A model generated the notes under the pieces. That model saw nothing but the letters and a program-made list of their open reading frames with translations. It did not search any database and was not told where the DNA came from. From Bacteroidales bacterium (GTDB lineage Bacteria; Bacteroidota; Bacteroidia; Bacteroidales; P3), in the NCBI GenBank assembly GCA_017645585.1, contig JAGCOF010000019.1, positions 1-63,808 on the forward strand: DNA of 63,808 nucleotides, written 5' to 3'. A program made the position numbers and the translations under genes. Shown in pieces: positions 15,094-23,941 of the stretch (its first letter is position 1; each line of letters begins with the position of its first letter).

Positions 15094-15852
15094 TTATTTT
15101 GTTTCTCTCTTGGTGCAAACCACCTGACCCTTGAACTTGAGGCTGAGACGCGAGTAGGTGTCCCATCCGGCACGCGGCATACCCTTGCGGTAGAAGGTCA
15201 GCAGGTTGCCGAACTTGGCGTCGAGGTCCTCGGGTGTGCCCAGCTCCACCACATGGTTGCCCAACTTGGGCACCATCATGATGTCGCCGTCGCGCTCGAT
15301 ATATACCTGATCGATCAGGTCGCCGTATTTGCTCTCGCGGTCGAGGAAGCGCGCAATATCCAGCAGGGCGAGCACCTGGCTGTTGAGGCTGTCGGCGCGC
15401 AGGGGTTCGGTGAAGTCGCCACCCACCACCAGCACATTGCAACTGCCCAGCGGGCTGGAGGGCATCAAGGCACCCTCGCTGTTGAAGTAGTATTCCTTGG
15501 GGCCGTAGTACAGGCGCGCGATGGGGCGGCGCTGTGTGGCACGCACCACCACCTTGCCGCTGACGCTGGTCGAAGCGCTCACATCGGACAAGAAGGGCAC
15601 GTGGCTGGCCGCTTCGGCCACCGTCTGGCGATCCACCTGTCCCACCTGCTGCTGCAACAGCGCCGGCACCACGGCCAGGATGCTGTCCTTCACCACCTGG
15701 CTGTTCACCAGCTGAGGCTGACGGCCATAGCGGATATTCACCTCAATGCCTCGCACCGTGGAGCGTGAGCGGCTGACATTGGCCACCACCACAAGCACCA
15801 GCAGCGCAACGGCGCCCAGCAGGATGAGCATTATTTTGTACGGTCTTTTCAT
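15094..15852 (-). CDS. ftsQ: Cell division protein FtsQ
   Basis: A 252-residue bitopic membrane protein: short cytoplasmic N-terminus (MKRPYKI), one membrane helix (residues about 7-25), then a periplasmic part with a POTRA-like segment (about 33-100, ending VVRATQRRPIARLYY) and the FtsQ beta domain. Sequence similarity in this family is low; the call rests on topology and its place between murC and ftsA. It links the Z ring to the septal synthase. Its ATG overlaps the murC stop by 4 bases. Confidence 0.88.
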   Translation of the reverse strand: MKRPYKIMLILLGAVALLVLVVVANVSRSRSTVRGIEVNIRYGRQPQLVNSQVVKDSILAVVPALLQQQVGQVDRQTVAEAASHVPFLSDVSASTSVSGKVVVRATQRRPIARLYYGPKEYYFNSEGALMPSSPLGSCNVLVVGGDFTEPLRADSLNSQVLALLDIARFLDRESKYGDLIDQVYIERDGDIMMVPKLGNHVVELGTPEDLDAKFGNLLTFYRKGMPRAGWDTYSRLSLKFKGQVVCTKRETK

Positions 15853-17273
15853 AGCATCTGTTCTCTAAGTGTTGCCTCCAGGCGCGGCACCAGACGGTCG
15901 ATGTCGCCGGCACCGAGTGTCACCACCACATCGGGACACAGGGCGGGTACCAATTCGAGCACCTGGTCGGGGGTGCAGAGGTATTTCGACATGCTGTCCA
16001 CCTTGCGCAGCACCATGCTCGAAGTGACACCGAGGATGGGCTTTTCGCGAGCCGGATAGATGGGCATCATGATGAGCTCATCGAGGGTGCCGAGCACCTG
16101 GGCGAACTCGTCGGCCAGGTCGCGCGTGCGGGTGTAGAGGTGCGGCTGGAAGATGCCCACCACACGCTTGCCCGGATAGAGGTAGCGGATGGATTCCAAC
16201 GTGGAGCGTATCTCCTGCGGATGGTGCGCATAGTCGTCGATATAGACAAGCTCTTTCTCGCGGATGCGGTAGTCGAAGCGACGCCGCACACCGGCGAAGG
16301 TCTTCAATCCGTGACGCAGCTGGAACTGATTGAGCCCACAACTGAGCGCCACCGCCGATGCCGCCACCGCGTTCTCAACATTGAAGAGGGCTGTGCCACA
16401 GAGCTCAAGGTCATAGAAGACGCCGTCGGGAGTGCGCATGTCGAAGAAGAGGTTGCCATTGTAGGTGCGCACATTGATGGCGTAATAGTCGGCATCGATG
16501 CCGCGGGCGGTATAAGTAGAGAGTGGAGTGTTAAGCGATGCGTGATGAGCATGTTCGTCATGCTCTTCGTGGTCGTGGTGGTGCTCATGGCCATATTCGA
16601 TATAGGGCTCACCATCCTCGCGCATGAAGATGCCCTCCTTGAGGAAGAGGTGTCCGTCGGGGTCGGTTTGATTGGCAAATTGCGCGTAGGCCTCGAGCAT
16701 GTGCTCGTGGTCACCGTAGATGTCGAGGTGGTCGGGGTCGGTGGCAGTGATGACGGCCATGTGGGGATGCAACTGCAGAAAGGAGCGGTCATACTCGTCG
16801 GCCTCCACCACCACATATTCGCTCTTGTTGTTCACCAACAGGTTGCCGCCGAGGTTCTTGCTGATGCCGCCGAGGAAGGCGCTGCAGCCACAGTCGGCCT
16901 CGTTCAGCAGATGGGCAATCAAGGTCGAGGTGGTGGTCTTGCCATGTGTGCCGGCCACCGCGATGCACTTCTTGCCACGGGTCAGCTCACCCAGCACCTG
17001 CGAGCGCTTCTCTATGCGCACACCACGCTGCTCCAACGCCTGGTATTCAAGCAATTCCTTCGGCACAGCAGGCGTATAAACCACAAGGTCGATCTCTTTG
17101 GGCAAACGGTCGGGAGCATCGTCGTAGTGCACACTGATGCCCTCGTTCTCAAGCTCTTCGGTCAGCGGGCTACGGGTACGGTCATAGCCGCTCACCGTGT
17201 CGCCACGCCGATGGAAGAAGCGCGCCAAAGCGCTCATGCCGATGCCTCCTATGCCTAAGAAGTAGTAGTTCAT
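15849..17273 (-). CDS. murC: UDP-N-acetylmuramate--L-alanine ligase MurC
   Basis: A 474-residue cytoplasmic ligase that adds L-Ala to UDP-MurNAc. Domain 1 has FLGIGGIGMSALARFF (5-20), the ATP loop is GTHGKTTT (108-115), and the DATDPDHLD-like motif is near 177-184; the C-terminal domain has IDDYAHHPQEI. An unusual insertion follows residue 227: a histidine/acidic run (GHEHHHDHEEHDEHAHH, 228-244), then SLNTPLSTY (246-254) coded by a 7-bp repeat. The His-rich run could bind metal but is probably a surface loop. It is coupled by ATGA to murG upstream and ftsQ downstream. Confidence 0.96.
   Translation of the reverse strand: MNYYFLGIGGIGMSALARFFHRRGDTVSGYDRTRSPLTEELENEGISVHYDDAPDRLPKEIDLVVYTPAVPKELLEYQALEQRGVRIEKRSQVLGELTRGKKCIAVAGTHGKTTTSTLIAHLLNEADCGCSAFLGGISKNLGGNLLVNNKSEYVVVEADEYDRSFLQLHPHMAVITATDPDHLDIYGDHEHMLEAYAQFANQTDPDGHLFLKEGIFMREDGEPYIEYGHEHHHDHEEHDEHAHHASLNTPLSTYTARGIDADYYAINVRTYNGNLFFDMRTPDGVFYDLELCGTALFNVENAVAASAVALSCGLNQFQLRHGLKTFAGVRRRFDYRIREKELVYIDDYAHHPQEIRSTLESIRYLYPGKRVVGIFQPHLYTRTRDLADEFAQVLGTLDELIMMPIYPAREKPILGVTSSMVLRKVDSMSKYLCTPDQVLELVPALCPDVVVTLGAGDIDRLVPRLEATLREQML
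16511..16540 (-). repeat. Period-7 repeat inside murC
   Basis: Units GTAGAGA, GTGGAGT and GTTAAGC on the plus strand encode SLNTPLSTY, the same peptide type (LSTxx) as the repeats in rsmE. Only about three units are recognisable. Confidence 0.55.
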
Positions 17274-18376
17274 TTCAATATTTTCTCTATCTGGTCAACA
17301 ATCTTGTCGGCAGCACCGCGGGCAGCCATACCCTTGATGGCGGCACTCATCGCCTCGCGCTTGTCGGCACTCTCGAATAGTTCGAGCACCCGCGGCAGGC
17401 ATTGGTTGTCGCAATCCACATCGCGCACCATCAACGCAGCGCCTCGATCAACCAACGCCAACGCGTTCTTGGTTTGATGGTCCTCGGCCACATTGGGCGA
17501 CGGGATGAGCACCACGGGCTTGCCCACGAGGCACAACTCGCTGATAGCTATGGCGCCGGCACGCGAGATAACCACATCGGCGGCAGAATAAGCCATATCC
17601 ATGCGGCTGATGAACTGATGCGCCTTCACCCACTCGCCCACACCGGCGGCATTGACGGCACGCACCGCTTCGTCATACATCCAGCGGCCCGTCTGCCACA
17701 ACAACTGTATCTTCTTTTCCTTGAAGAAATGAAGATGGTTGATAATCATCTGGTTGATGGTCCTCGCTCCGAGGCTGCCACCCACCGAGAGCAGCACAGG
17801 ACCCTCTGCGTTGAGGCCGAAATGGGCGCGGCCCTCAGCCGAGGTAACCGCAATATTCTCAATGTCAGCACGCACAGGATTTCCGGTGAAGACAATCTTC
17901 TCTTTCGGGAAGAAGCGTTCCATGCCGTCGTAAGCCACACAAATCACCTGTGCATCACGAGCCAACAACTTGTTGGTCAAACCGGCATAGGAGTTCTGTT
18001 CCTGCAGCAGCGTCTTGTATCCCATCTTGGCGGCAGCCTTGAGGGTGGGCTCGCTGGCGAAACCACCGACACCAACCACTATATCAGGTTGGAAATCATT
18101 CAGTATTTGCTTCACCATCCGACGGCTTTTCAGCATGCGGAAAGGCAGTTGCAGGTTCTTCACAATGTTGGCGGGCGTCAGCTTGCGCTGCAAACCCGCG
18201 ATGGGCAGCCCTTTGATTTCATACCCTGCCGCCGGCACCTTCTCCATCTCCATGCGCCCCTCGGCACCCACGAAGAGTATCTCGGCGTCGCTCCAACGCT
18301 TCTTGATAGCATTGGCTATTGCCACCGCCGGAAATATGTGACCGCCTGATCCTCCACCACTAACGATTGCTTTCAT
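17270..18376 (-). CDS. murG: UDP-GlcNAc transferase MurG
   Basis: A 368-residue peripheral membrane glycosyltransferase that makes lipid II from lipid I. It shows the N-terminal GGGSGGHIFPAVAIANAI motif, GVGGFASEP, LQEQNSYAGLTNK, VGGSLGAR and the donor-binding SRAGAIAISELCLVGKP with VLIPSPNVAEDHQTKNA. Length and motif order match the family. Its stop overlaps the murC start as ATGA. The 114-bp gap to ftsW is filled by a period-11 repeat, the only sizeable gap in the central part of the cluster. Confidence 0.96.
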   Translation of the reverse strand: MKAIVSGGGSGGHIFPAVAIANAIKKRWSDAEILFVGAEGRMEMEKVPAAGYEIKGLPIAGLQRKLTPANIVKNLQLPFRMLKSRRMVKQILNDFQPDIVVGVGGFASEPTLKAAAKMGYKTLLQEQNSYAGLTNKLLARDAQVICVAYDGMERFFPKEKIVFTGNPVRADIENIAVTSAEGRAHFGLNAEGPVLLSVGGSLGARTINQMIINHLHFFKEKKIQLLWQTGRWMYDEAVRAVNAAGVGEWVKAHQFISRMDMAYSAADVVISRAGAIAISELCLVGKPVVLIPSPNVAEDHQTKNALALVDRGAALMVRDVDCDNQCLPRVLELFESADKREAMSAAIKGMAARGAADKIVDQIEKILK

Positions 18377-18412
18377 ATTCTTATCTTGTTTTTTCTTTCA
18401 TTTAACCCTGTC

Positions 18413-18512
18413 ATCTCCGACTCTCCTCCGACCCATCTCCGAGTTTTGTCCGACTGATGTCCGACAAAAGACGGTGATGAGTCGGACACTTCACGGTGTT
18501 AAGTCGGACATA
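18413..18512. repeat. Period-11 repeat between ftsW and murG
   Basis: Units TCCGACTCTCC, TCCGACCCATC, TCCGAGTTTTG, TCCGACTGATG, TCCGACAAAAG, then inverted units ACGGTGATGAG, TCGGACACTTC, ACGGTGTTAAG, TCGGACATATT. It runs into the last codons of ftsW (stop at 18491). The same succession occurs at 10848-10925. The inverted halves could form a hairpin in the mRNA. Confidence 0.8.
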
Positions 18513-19690
18513 TTATTACCTTTATTCACATTATCCTTATCAATAATAACCTCCTCGGATTCTTTTCCGTAGACGTCGGCAGCCACCGACTGTATGATAC
18601 CCAAACCGCAACCCATAAAGAGGTAGGCGGTACCACCGTAGCTGATGAACGGCAACGTCTGTCCCGTCACGGGCAGCACTCCTACAGCCACACACATATT
18701 CACCAATGCCTGCAGGTAGATGACCGTTCCCATACCGGCCACCGTGAGGGCACCGAAGCGCCCCTTGCAGCGCCAAGCCAGGCGTATGCAGCGGAAATAA
18801 AGTATGCTATAGAGCAAAAAGACCACGACACCGCCCACGATACCCATTTCCTCTATGATGACAGCATAGATAAAGTCGTTGTGCGCCTGTGTCATCAGTC
18901 GTGCATGCACCGTGTTGCCGATGCCCACACCCAGCACTCCACCACGGGCGATGGCCATACGCGCCATGTTCTCCTGGGTAAGTTCGTCGGGTTGCGGGTT
19001 AATCCATGAATAAACTCGGTGTCCCCATGTGTCCTGACGCTCAAACACCTGTTCCTGAACCTGACCTGTGGACATTGAACGCTCATAGCGGTAATAGCTG
19101 ATGGCCAGGAAGGCAATCACCGCCACCAAGCCTACCAGCAACAAGCGCCACCAATATTTGCGGTTGACACCACCAAGAAGCATCATGATATAGCAAGCCA
19201 GGAATATCAACGCCGCCGTAGAGAAGTTGGTCGGAAACACCAACACCACCACCAGCACCGTATAAATCATCAGTTGCAAGAAGGTACCGATTTCGCCAGC
19301 ATGCTCTTTCTTCAACGCCAACATGCGGGCCACAAAGACAATCAACACTATCTTGGCAATCTCCGACGGCTGGAACTGTCCTATGACAGGAATTCTGATC
19401 CATCGGCCAAATGCCAGAGCCACCACAAGCAACACCAACGCAATCCAATAACCCAACAGAGCGAAGCGCGAGAAGAAGCGGTAGTTGACACGCGAGATGA
19501 AGATGATGGCGACATAGGTGGCCACCACAATGGCAAAATGCTTGAGGAAGAGGCCGGTGGGACGGGTGCCGGGGAGCGAATAGGCATAAAGGCCGATGGA
19601 GCTGTAGACCTCCACCAGCGAGATGATGCTGAGCAGCAGGAACACCACCCAGATTACCTTGTCTCCCCTAAATATCTTGCCTGTTTTCAT
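18491..19690 (-). CDS. ftsW: Lipid II polymerase FtsW
   Basis: A 399-residue SEDS-family glycosyltransferase with about ten membrane helices that polymerises septal peptidoglycan with FtsI. Family motifs are WIRIPVIGQFQPSEIAKI, GGVLGVGIGNTVHARLMTQAHNDFIYAVIIEEMG and the C-terminal LPFISYGGTAYLF. The final 25 residues include DLTP coded by the repeat array. Its ATG overlaps the stop of the murD remnant (ATGA). Confidence 0.95.
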   Translation of the reverse strand: MKTGKIFRGDKVIWVVFLLLSIISLVEVYSSIGLYAYSLPGTRPTGLFLKHFAIVVATYVAIIFISRVNYRFFSRFALLGYWIALVLLVVALAFGRWIRIPVIGQFQPSEIAKIVLIVFVARMLALKKEHAGEIGTFLQLMIYTVLVVVLVFPTNFSTAALIFLACYIMMLLGGVNRKYWWRLLLVGLVAVIAFLAISYYRYERSMSTGQVQEQVFERQDTWGHRVYSWINPQPDELTQENMARMAIARGGVLGVGIGNTVHARLMTQAHNDFIYAVIIEEMGIVGGVVVFLLYSILYFRCIRLAWRCKGRFGALTVAGMGTVIYLQALVNMCVAVGVLPVTGQTLPFISYGGTAYLFMGCGLGIIQSVAADVYGKESEEVIIDKDNVNKGNNMSDLTP

Positions 19691-20229
19691 AATTCGTTTA
19701 CCTCATGGCGAAACACCTCGCCCTGCGTTATCGTGGAGTGGCCGTTGTAGCAAGCCGGCGAGTAGAGCACCTTCACCTCATCCTCCGACTCGTAGCGGTA
19801 GGCACGCTGCAAGGCCTCGGCCATCGTGGAGCATCGCACGATGGTGGGGATAATGCCTTTGAAGGTATGGTGCATCCTGTCCTCGGCGTCGCCAACCACC
19901 AACAACATGCGCACCTTGCGCAGCGCCGGCGGCACCAAGCGACTGTAGTCGGCCGTTTGGTCGTTGGCATCGGCTATCCAGATGAGACCTCCCTGCATCT
20001 TCTCAAGGGTGTACCAGGTTGCGTTGATGGTGCGCGAAGCAGCATCGTTGACATACTCACGTCCACGCACACGAGCCACAAACTCAAGACGGTAGCGCGT
20101 ATCTTCCAGGCGGTTGAAGCAAGAGCGCAAAGCCACGTTGCGCATGCTTTTCAGCCGTTGTGTGTCAAGTCCTGCCAATCCGGTGTGAACCCTGTCACGA
20201 CCCTGCAAAGCCAAAGTTTCAATAGTCAT
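19687..20229 (-). CDS. murD: MurD C-terminal domain only, degenerate
   Basis: A 180-residue frame in the murD position, between mraY and ftsW. It aligns only with the last third of MurD: RLEFVARVRGREYVNDAASR resembles the family's RLEFV..(V)xGxxFINDSKATN, and LYSPACYNGHST resembles LLSPACASFD. The N-terminal UDP-MurNAc domain and central ATP domain (about 270 residues, including the GKTT loop) are absent. Within the retained part, DSKATN has become DAASRT and the GGxDKG motif IADANDQ, so the D-Glu and nucleotide contacts are lost. Still, it has a clean ATG, a 37-bp spacer with an in-frame TAG upstream, and the ATGA overlap with ftsW, so it looks like a maintained gene and not a raw deletion scar. 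A catalytic MurD must exist elsewhere if the cell makes peptidoglycan. Confidence 0.8.
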   Translation of the reverse strand: MTIETLALQGRDRVHTGLAGLDTQRLKSMRNVALRSCFNRLEDTRYRLEFVARVRGREYVNDAASRTINATWYTLEKMQGGLIWIADANDQTADYSRLVPPALRKVRMLLVVGDAEDRMHHTFKGIIPTIVRCSTMAEALQRAYRYESEDEVKVLYSPACYNGHSTITQGEVFRHEVNEL

Positions 20230-20266
20230 ATTGTTATTCTGTGTCTATTTATAGTTTGTATTGTTG

Positions 20267-21445
20267 TTATCTCAGTTTCAATGTCGAGAGGGTGAATATT
20301 GCCAGCAAAATGGCAATGATGACAAAGCGCATGACCACCTTCTCCTCGGCCACGCCTTTCTTTTGATAGTGGTGATGCAACGGCGACATCAGGAAGGGAC
20401 GCTTCTCGATAGGCACCGGAACACCCGTAGGCAACTTATGTTTACGACGGTAGCGTTTGCAACCCGTCGTCTGGATGATGACCGACACATCCTCAATCAA
20501 ATAGATGCCGCACAGCAACGGCAGCAGCAGTTCCTTACGGATGAGGATGGCAAAGACGGCGATGATGCCGCCGATGGCCAACGAGCCGGTATCGCCCATA
20601 AAGATCTCGGCCGGATGAGTGTTGAACCACAAGAAGCCCAGCGTGGCACCCACGAAAGCGGTACTGAAGATGGCCAACTCACCGATATTGGGCAGATACA
20701 TGATATTCAAGTAGCCAGCCATAATCACGTTGCCGCTCACCCAAGCCAACAGGGCCAGCGCACCGCCGTTGACAGCCGCCACGCCGGTGGCGATGCCGTC
20801 GATGCCGTCGGTGAGGTTGGAAGCATTGCTGACAGCCGTAACCACAAATATCACCACCAGCACGAAAAGCACCCAAGCATACTTGGTGGCCCACGGGCCC
20901 ATCCACGAGACGAGCCATGTGTAGTTGAACTCATTGTTCTTCACAAAAGGAATGGTGGTCTTCATCGGCTCGGTGATGTCGGGGTGGAATGTGATGAGCA
21001 AGCCCACAGCAAGACCCAACAGCACCTGACCGACCACTTTGTACTTACCAGGCAAACCTGCCTTACCGCGCGTTTTCTTCAGGTAGTCGTCAAGAAAGCC
21101 CACCAGGCCCATCCACAATGTGGTGCCCAGCATAATCTGCACATAGATATTGTCCAGCTTGGCAAAAAGCAGCGTGGGGATGATGATGGCAGCAAGTATC
21201 AGCAAACCTCCCATCGTGGGGGTCTTGGCTTTGCGCTCGGCACCTTCGAGTCCCAACTCGGTGCGCACCTCGTCCATCATGCCCAGCTTGTTCTGCATCC
21301 AGCGGATGAAGGGCTTGCCCAGCAGCAGCATGATAAGCAACGAAGTCACCATGCTGGCCGCCGCACGGAAGGAGATGTATTGAAACACACCTGCTCCCGG
21401 GAAATCCATCGCCTTGTCCAACCAATCGAATAAATAGTATAGCAT
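20267..21445 (-). CDS. mraY: Phospho-MurNAc-pentapeptide transferase MraY
   Basis: A 392-residue inner-membrane enzyme that transfers phospho-MurNAc-pentapeptide to undecaprenyl phosphate to form lipid I. Family motifs: KAKTPTMGGLLILAA near the first third, GFLDDYLKKTRGK with the metal-binding aspartates, NLTDGIDGIATG, and MSPLHHHYQKKGVAEEKVV near the C-terminus. The length is longer than the approximately 360 of proteobacteria but usual for Bacteroidota, owing to a periplasmic insertion (about residues 150-205). It begins 12 bp after murE. Confidence 0.96.
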   Translation of the reverse strand: MLYYLFDWLDKAMDFPGAGVFQYISFRAAASMVTSLLIMLLLGKPFIRWMQNKLGMMDEVRTELGLEGAERKAKTPTMGGLLILAAIIIPTLLFAKLDNIYVQIMLGTTLWMGLVGFLDDYLKKTRGKAGLPGKYKVVGQVLLGLAVGLLITFHPDITEPMKTTIPFVKNNEFNYTWLVSWMGPWATKYAWVLFVLVVIFVVTAVSNASNLTDGIDGIATGVAAVNGGALALLAWVSGNVIMAGYLNIMYLPNIGELAIFSTAFVGATLGFLWFNTHPAEIFMGDTGSLAIGGIIAVFAILIRKELLLPLLCGIYLIEDVSVIIQTTGCKRYRRKHKLPTGVPVPIEKRPFLMSPLHHHYQKKGVAEEKVVMRFVIIAILLAIFTLSTLKLR

Positions 21446-21449
21446 ATCT

Positions 21450-21485
21450 CTTTACTTTTAACTCTTGACGTTTAACTCTTTCTCC
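21450..21485 (-). repeat. Period-7 repeat at the 3' end of murE
   Basis: Units ACTTTTA, ACTCTTG, ACGTTTA, ACTCTTT on the plus strand cover the murE stop, the 12-bp spacer and the last codons (KELNVKS) of murE. Confidence 0.55.
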
Positions 21486-22909
21486 AACTCTTCCACATCG
21501 TCGAAGTGATTGCGCACCCCGTTCACTTCCTGGTATTTCTCGTGTCCTTTGCCAGCCACCAACACAATGTCGCCCTCCTTGGCCATCATGCAGGCGGTGC
21601 GAATGGCCTGACGACGGTCGGTGATGCGCACCACATGGCTCAGTTGTTGTGCCGTGAGGCCGGCCTCCATCTCGTCGAGGATGGTGTCGGGGTTCTCGGT
21701 GCGCGGATTGTCGGAGGTAAGCACCACCTTGTCGCTGCCCTCGGCAGCTATCTTGGCCATCTCGGGACGCTTGGTGCGGTCGCGGTCACCACCGCAACCC
21801 ACAACCGTGATGAGCAGTTGTGTCGGGCGGCGAATATCGTTGATGGTGGCAATCACATTCTGCAACGCATCGGGGGTGTGGGCATAGTCGACAATGGCAG
21901 TAATACCACGGCCACTGACATATTGGAACCTGCCAGGCGCTGCCTCCAACAGGCTCAGCAGGCGCAGCACCTCTTGCTTGTCGGCGCCACAAAGCACCGC
22001 AGCGGCATAGATTGCGGTGAGGTTGTAGGCATTGAAGCGACCCACCAAACGGCACCACAGGGCCTGTCCGTTGATGTCGAGGTGCATCCCTTCAAAAGTA
22101 TCCTCCACCAGACGGCAATGGAAGTCGGCGGCATGCTGCAAAGCATAAGTGTGCACCTCGGCACGGGTGTTCTGCACCATGACGCGGCCGTTCTTGTCGT
22201 CAATGTTCACCAACGCCCATGCACCTTCCGACAAGCCGTCGAAGAAGCCCTTCTTGGCAGCGATATAATTGGCCATCGTCTTGTGGAAATCCAGATGGTC
22301 ATGCGTAATGTTGCTGAAGATGGCACCCGAAAAGCGCACACCGGCGATGCGATGCTGCACAACGGCGTGGCTGCTCACTTCCATGAAGCAATACTCACAT
22401 CCGGCATCCACCATGCGACGCAACAGCTGGTTGAGCTCGAGCGCATCGGGAGTGGTGTGTCCCGTAGGTAACTCCTCCTCGTCTATCTTGTTGACAATGG
22501 TCGACACAAGGCCCACATGGTGACCCAGCATGCGGAACATGCGGTGCAACAGGGTAACGGTGGTGGTTTTCCCATTGGTGCCGGTGATACCGATAAGTTT
22601 CAACTGCTCGGAAGGATGTCCATAGTAATTGGCCGCCATCAACCCGAGAGCCTCGCTGCTGTCAGACACCTTGATATAAGCAACCTCCTTGGCAAGTTTT
22701 TCCGGCAGTTCCTCACACACTATGGCCACCGCACCTTTTTCTATGGCACCGGAAACGAATTGGTGACCATCCACCTTGGTGCCGCGTTGAGCCACAAAGA
22801 GGGTACCGTCAGCGACCTGCCGCGAGTCGAACTGCAGGTCCTTGACCTCCAGCTCCGCCGGCCCTGTCACCTGAGCCTCTATTCCTTTTAATATATCTTT
22901 CAGTTTCAT
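21458..22909 (-). CDS. murE: UDP-MurNAc-tripeptide ligase MurE (mDAP-adding)
   Basis: A 483-residue cytoplasmic ligase. Domain 1 binds the UDP part (FDSRQVADGTLFVAQ), the ATP loop is GITGTNGKTTTV, and the C-terminal domain has the TSDNPRTENP motif. DNPR is the known signature of meso-diaminopimelate-specific MurE enzymes, so the peptidoglycan is predicted to be of the A1gamma mDAP type. The catalytic-lysine region (FSNITHDHLDFHKTMANY) is present. The extreme C-terminus is coded by a 7-bp repeat. It follows the second ftsI part after 9 bp. Confidence 0.96.
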   Translation of the reverse strand: MKLKDILKGIEAQVTGPAELEVKDLQFDSRQVADGTLFVAQRGTKVDGHQFVSGAIEKGAVAIVCEELPEKLAKEVAYIKVSDSSEALGLMAANYYGHPSEQLKLIGITGTNGKTTTVTLLHRMFRMLGHHVGLVSTIVNKIDEEELPTGHTTPDALELNQLLRRMVDAGCEYCFMEVSSHAVVQHRIAGVRFSGAIFSNITHDHLDFHKTMANYIAAKKGFFDGLSEGAWALVNIDDKNGRVMVQNTRAEVHTYALQHAADFHCRLVEDTFEGMHLDINGQALWCRLVGRFNAYNLTAIYAAAVLCGADKQEVLRLLSLLEAAPGRFQYVSGRGITAIVDYAHTPDALQNVIATINDIRRPTQLLITVVGCGGDRDRTKRPEMAKIAAEGSDKVVLTSDNPRTENPDTILDEMEAGLTAQQLSHVVRITDRRQAIRTACMMAKEGDIVLVAGKGHEKYQEVNGVRNHFDDVEELEKELNVKS

Positions 22910-22918
22910 GTTGTCATC

Positions 22919-23932
22919 TTATCTAAGCGTCAGTTCCACCCGTGTGCCCTGTTTGGCGTTGGTGCCAGCCTTGGGCAGTTGCGAAAACACTTTGCCGTAA
23001 CCGCTCACCGTGGCGCTATAACCCATCGTGTGCAACAACTCTACAGCATCCTTGGCGGTCATACCGTAGCAGTTGGGTATACGGCCGTGGGCAGGCTCAT
23101 AGGGATAGTATTGCGCTGTCGTGCTGTCCGTAGCCTCTTGAAACACCACCCAGCGTGCCGCCGAGTCGGCCGACAGGAAGGGCTGCTTCAACAACTTGTA
23201 CAGCCGACGCATCTCGCTCTGGTCACCCCGCGCCACCACAGGACGCTGCTGCGCCATCGCGCTGTCCTCTTCCAAACGAGGCCACACCGATTTCACGGCT
23301 CCGTTGCTCAGCTTCTTGTCCACCGCCACCACACAGTCGCTGATGGCCTTGAATACCAATGCCGCCTGACGACCATAGTAGGGGATGTCCTGCAGCACCA
23401 CAAGGCATGTGTAGCGCGGATTTTCCGAGGGGAAGAAGCCGCAGAAGGAGGCATTGTAGCGCTTCACATTGGCATAACTGTGCACAGCGGTACCCGTCTT
23501 GCCAGCTATACCATAAGTTGTATTCTTTATATTATTACCTGTGCCATGCTCCACCACACCCTCGAGCATTGTCTTCATCATGCGGGCGCTCTCACGGCTG
23601 CAGATTTGAGGATTGAGGACAATCGGTTTGTTCTCTATCAACCGCTCGCCGTCCATGACACCCTTGCAGAACTGCGGCTTCACCATACGTCCCTCGGCAC
23701 CCAGCGCATTGTAGAAGGTAACCAGCTGCAGAGCCGACACACGGGTGGAGTAGCCATAACAGAAGTTGAGGAAGTCGCGGTTCGAGGCATGCAAGTTATT
23801 GATACGCGATTTATATTCGCGCGCTTTCACATCGGGATGCAGATTGTCATAGGGGAACATGCGCTCCACCAGATGACGCAGCGTATCGCGACGCTCGCTG
23901 TAAAGACGCCAACCCAGGTCACTCATACCCAC
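22919..23932 (-). CDS. ftsI: FtsI (PBP3) C-terminal part, after in-frame TAG
   Basis: The downstream 337 codons of the septal transpeptidase gene, in exactly the same frame as the upstream part and separated from it only by TAG plus the codons for S-S-N. It carries the KTGT motif (GIAGKTGTAV), the rest of the transpeptidase domain and a C-terminal PASTA domain (about residues 265-337, IPNCYGMTAKDAVELLHTMGYSATVSGYG). The listed start is a GTG inside the conserved VGMSDLGW. A protein begun there would lack the active-site serine and the membrane anchor. It makes sense only as part of a 751-codon ftsI. Confidence 0.9.
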   Translation of the reverse strand: MGMSDLGWRLYSERRDTLRHLVERMFPYDNLHPDVKAREYKSRINNLHASNRDFLNFCYGYSTRVSALQLVTFYNALGAEGRMVKPQFCKGVMDGERLIENKPIVLNPQICSRESARMMKTMLEGVVEHGTGNNIKNTTYGIAGKTGTAVHSYANVKRYNASFCGFFPSENPRYTCLVVLQDIPYYGRQAALVFKAISDCVVAVDKKLSNGAVKSVWPRLEEDSAMAQQRPVVARGDQSEMRRLYKLLKQPFLSADSAARWVVFQEATDSTTAQYYPYEPAHGRIPNCYGMTAKDAVELLHTMGYSATVSGYGKVFSQLPKAGTNAKQGTRVELTLR

Positions 23933-23941
23933 ATTGGACGA

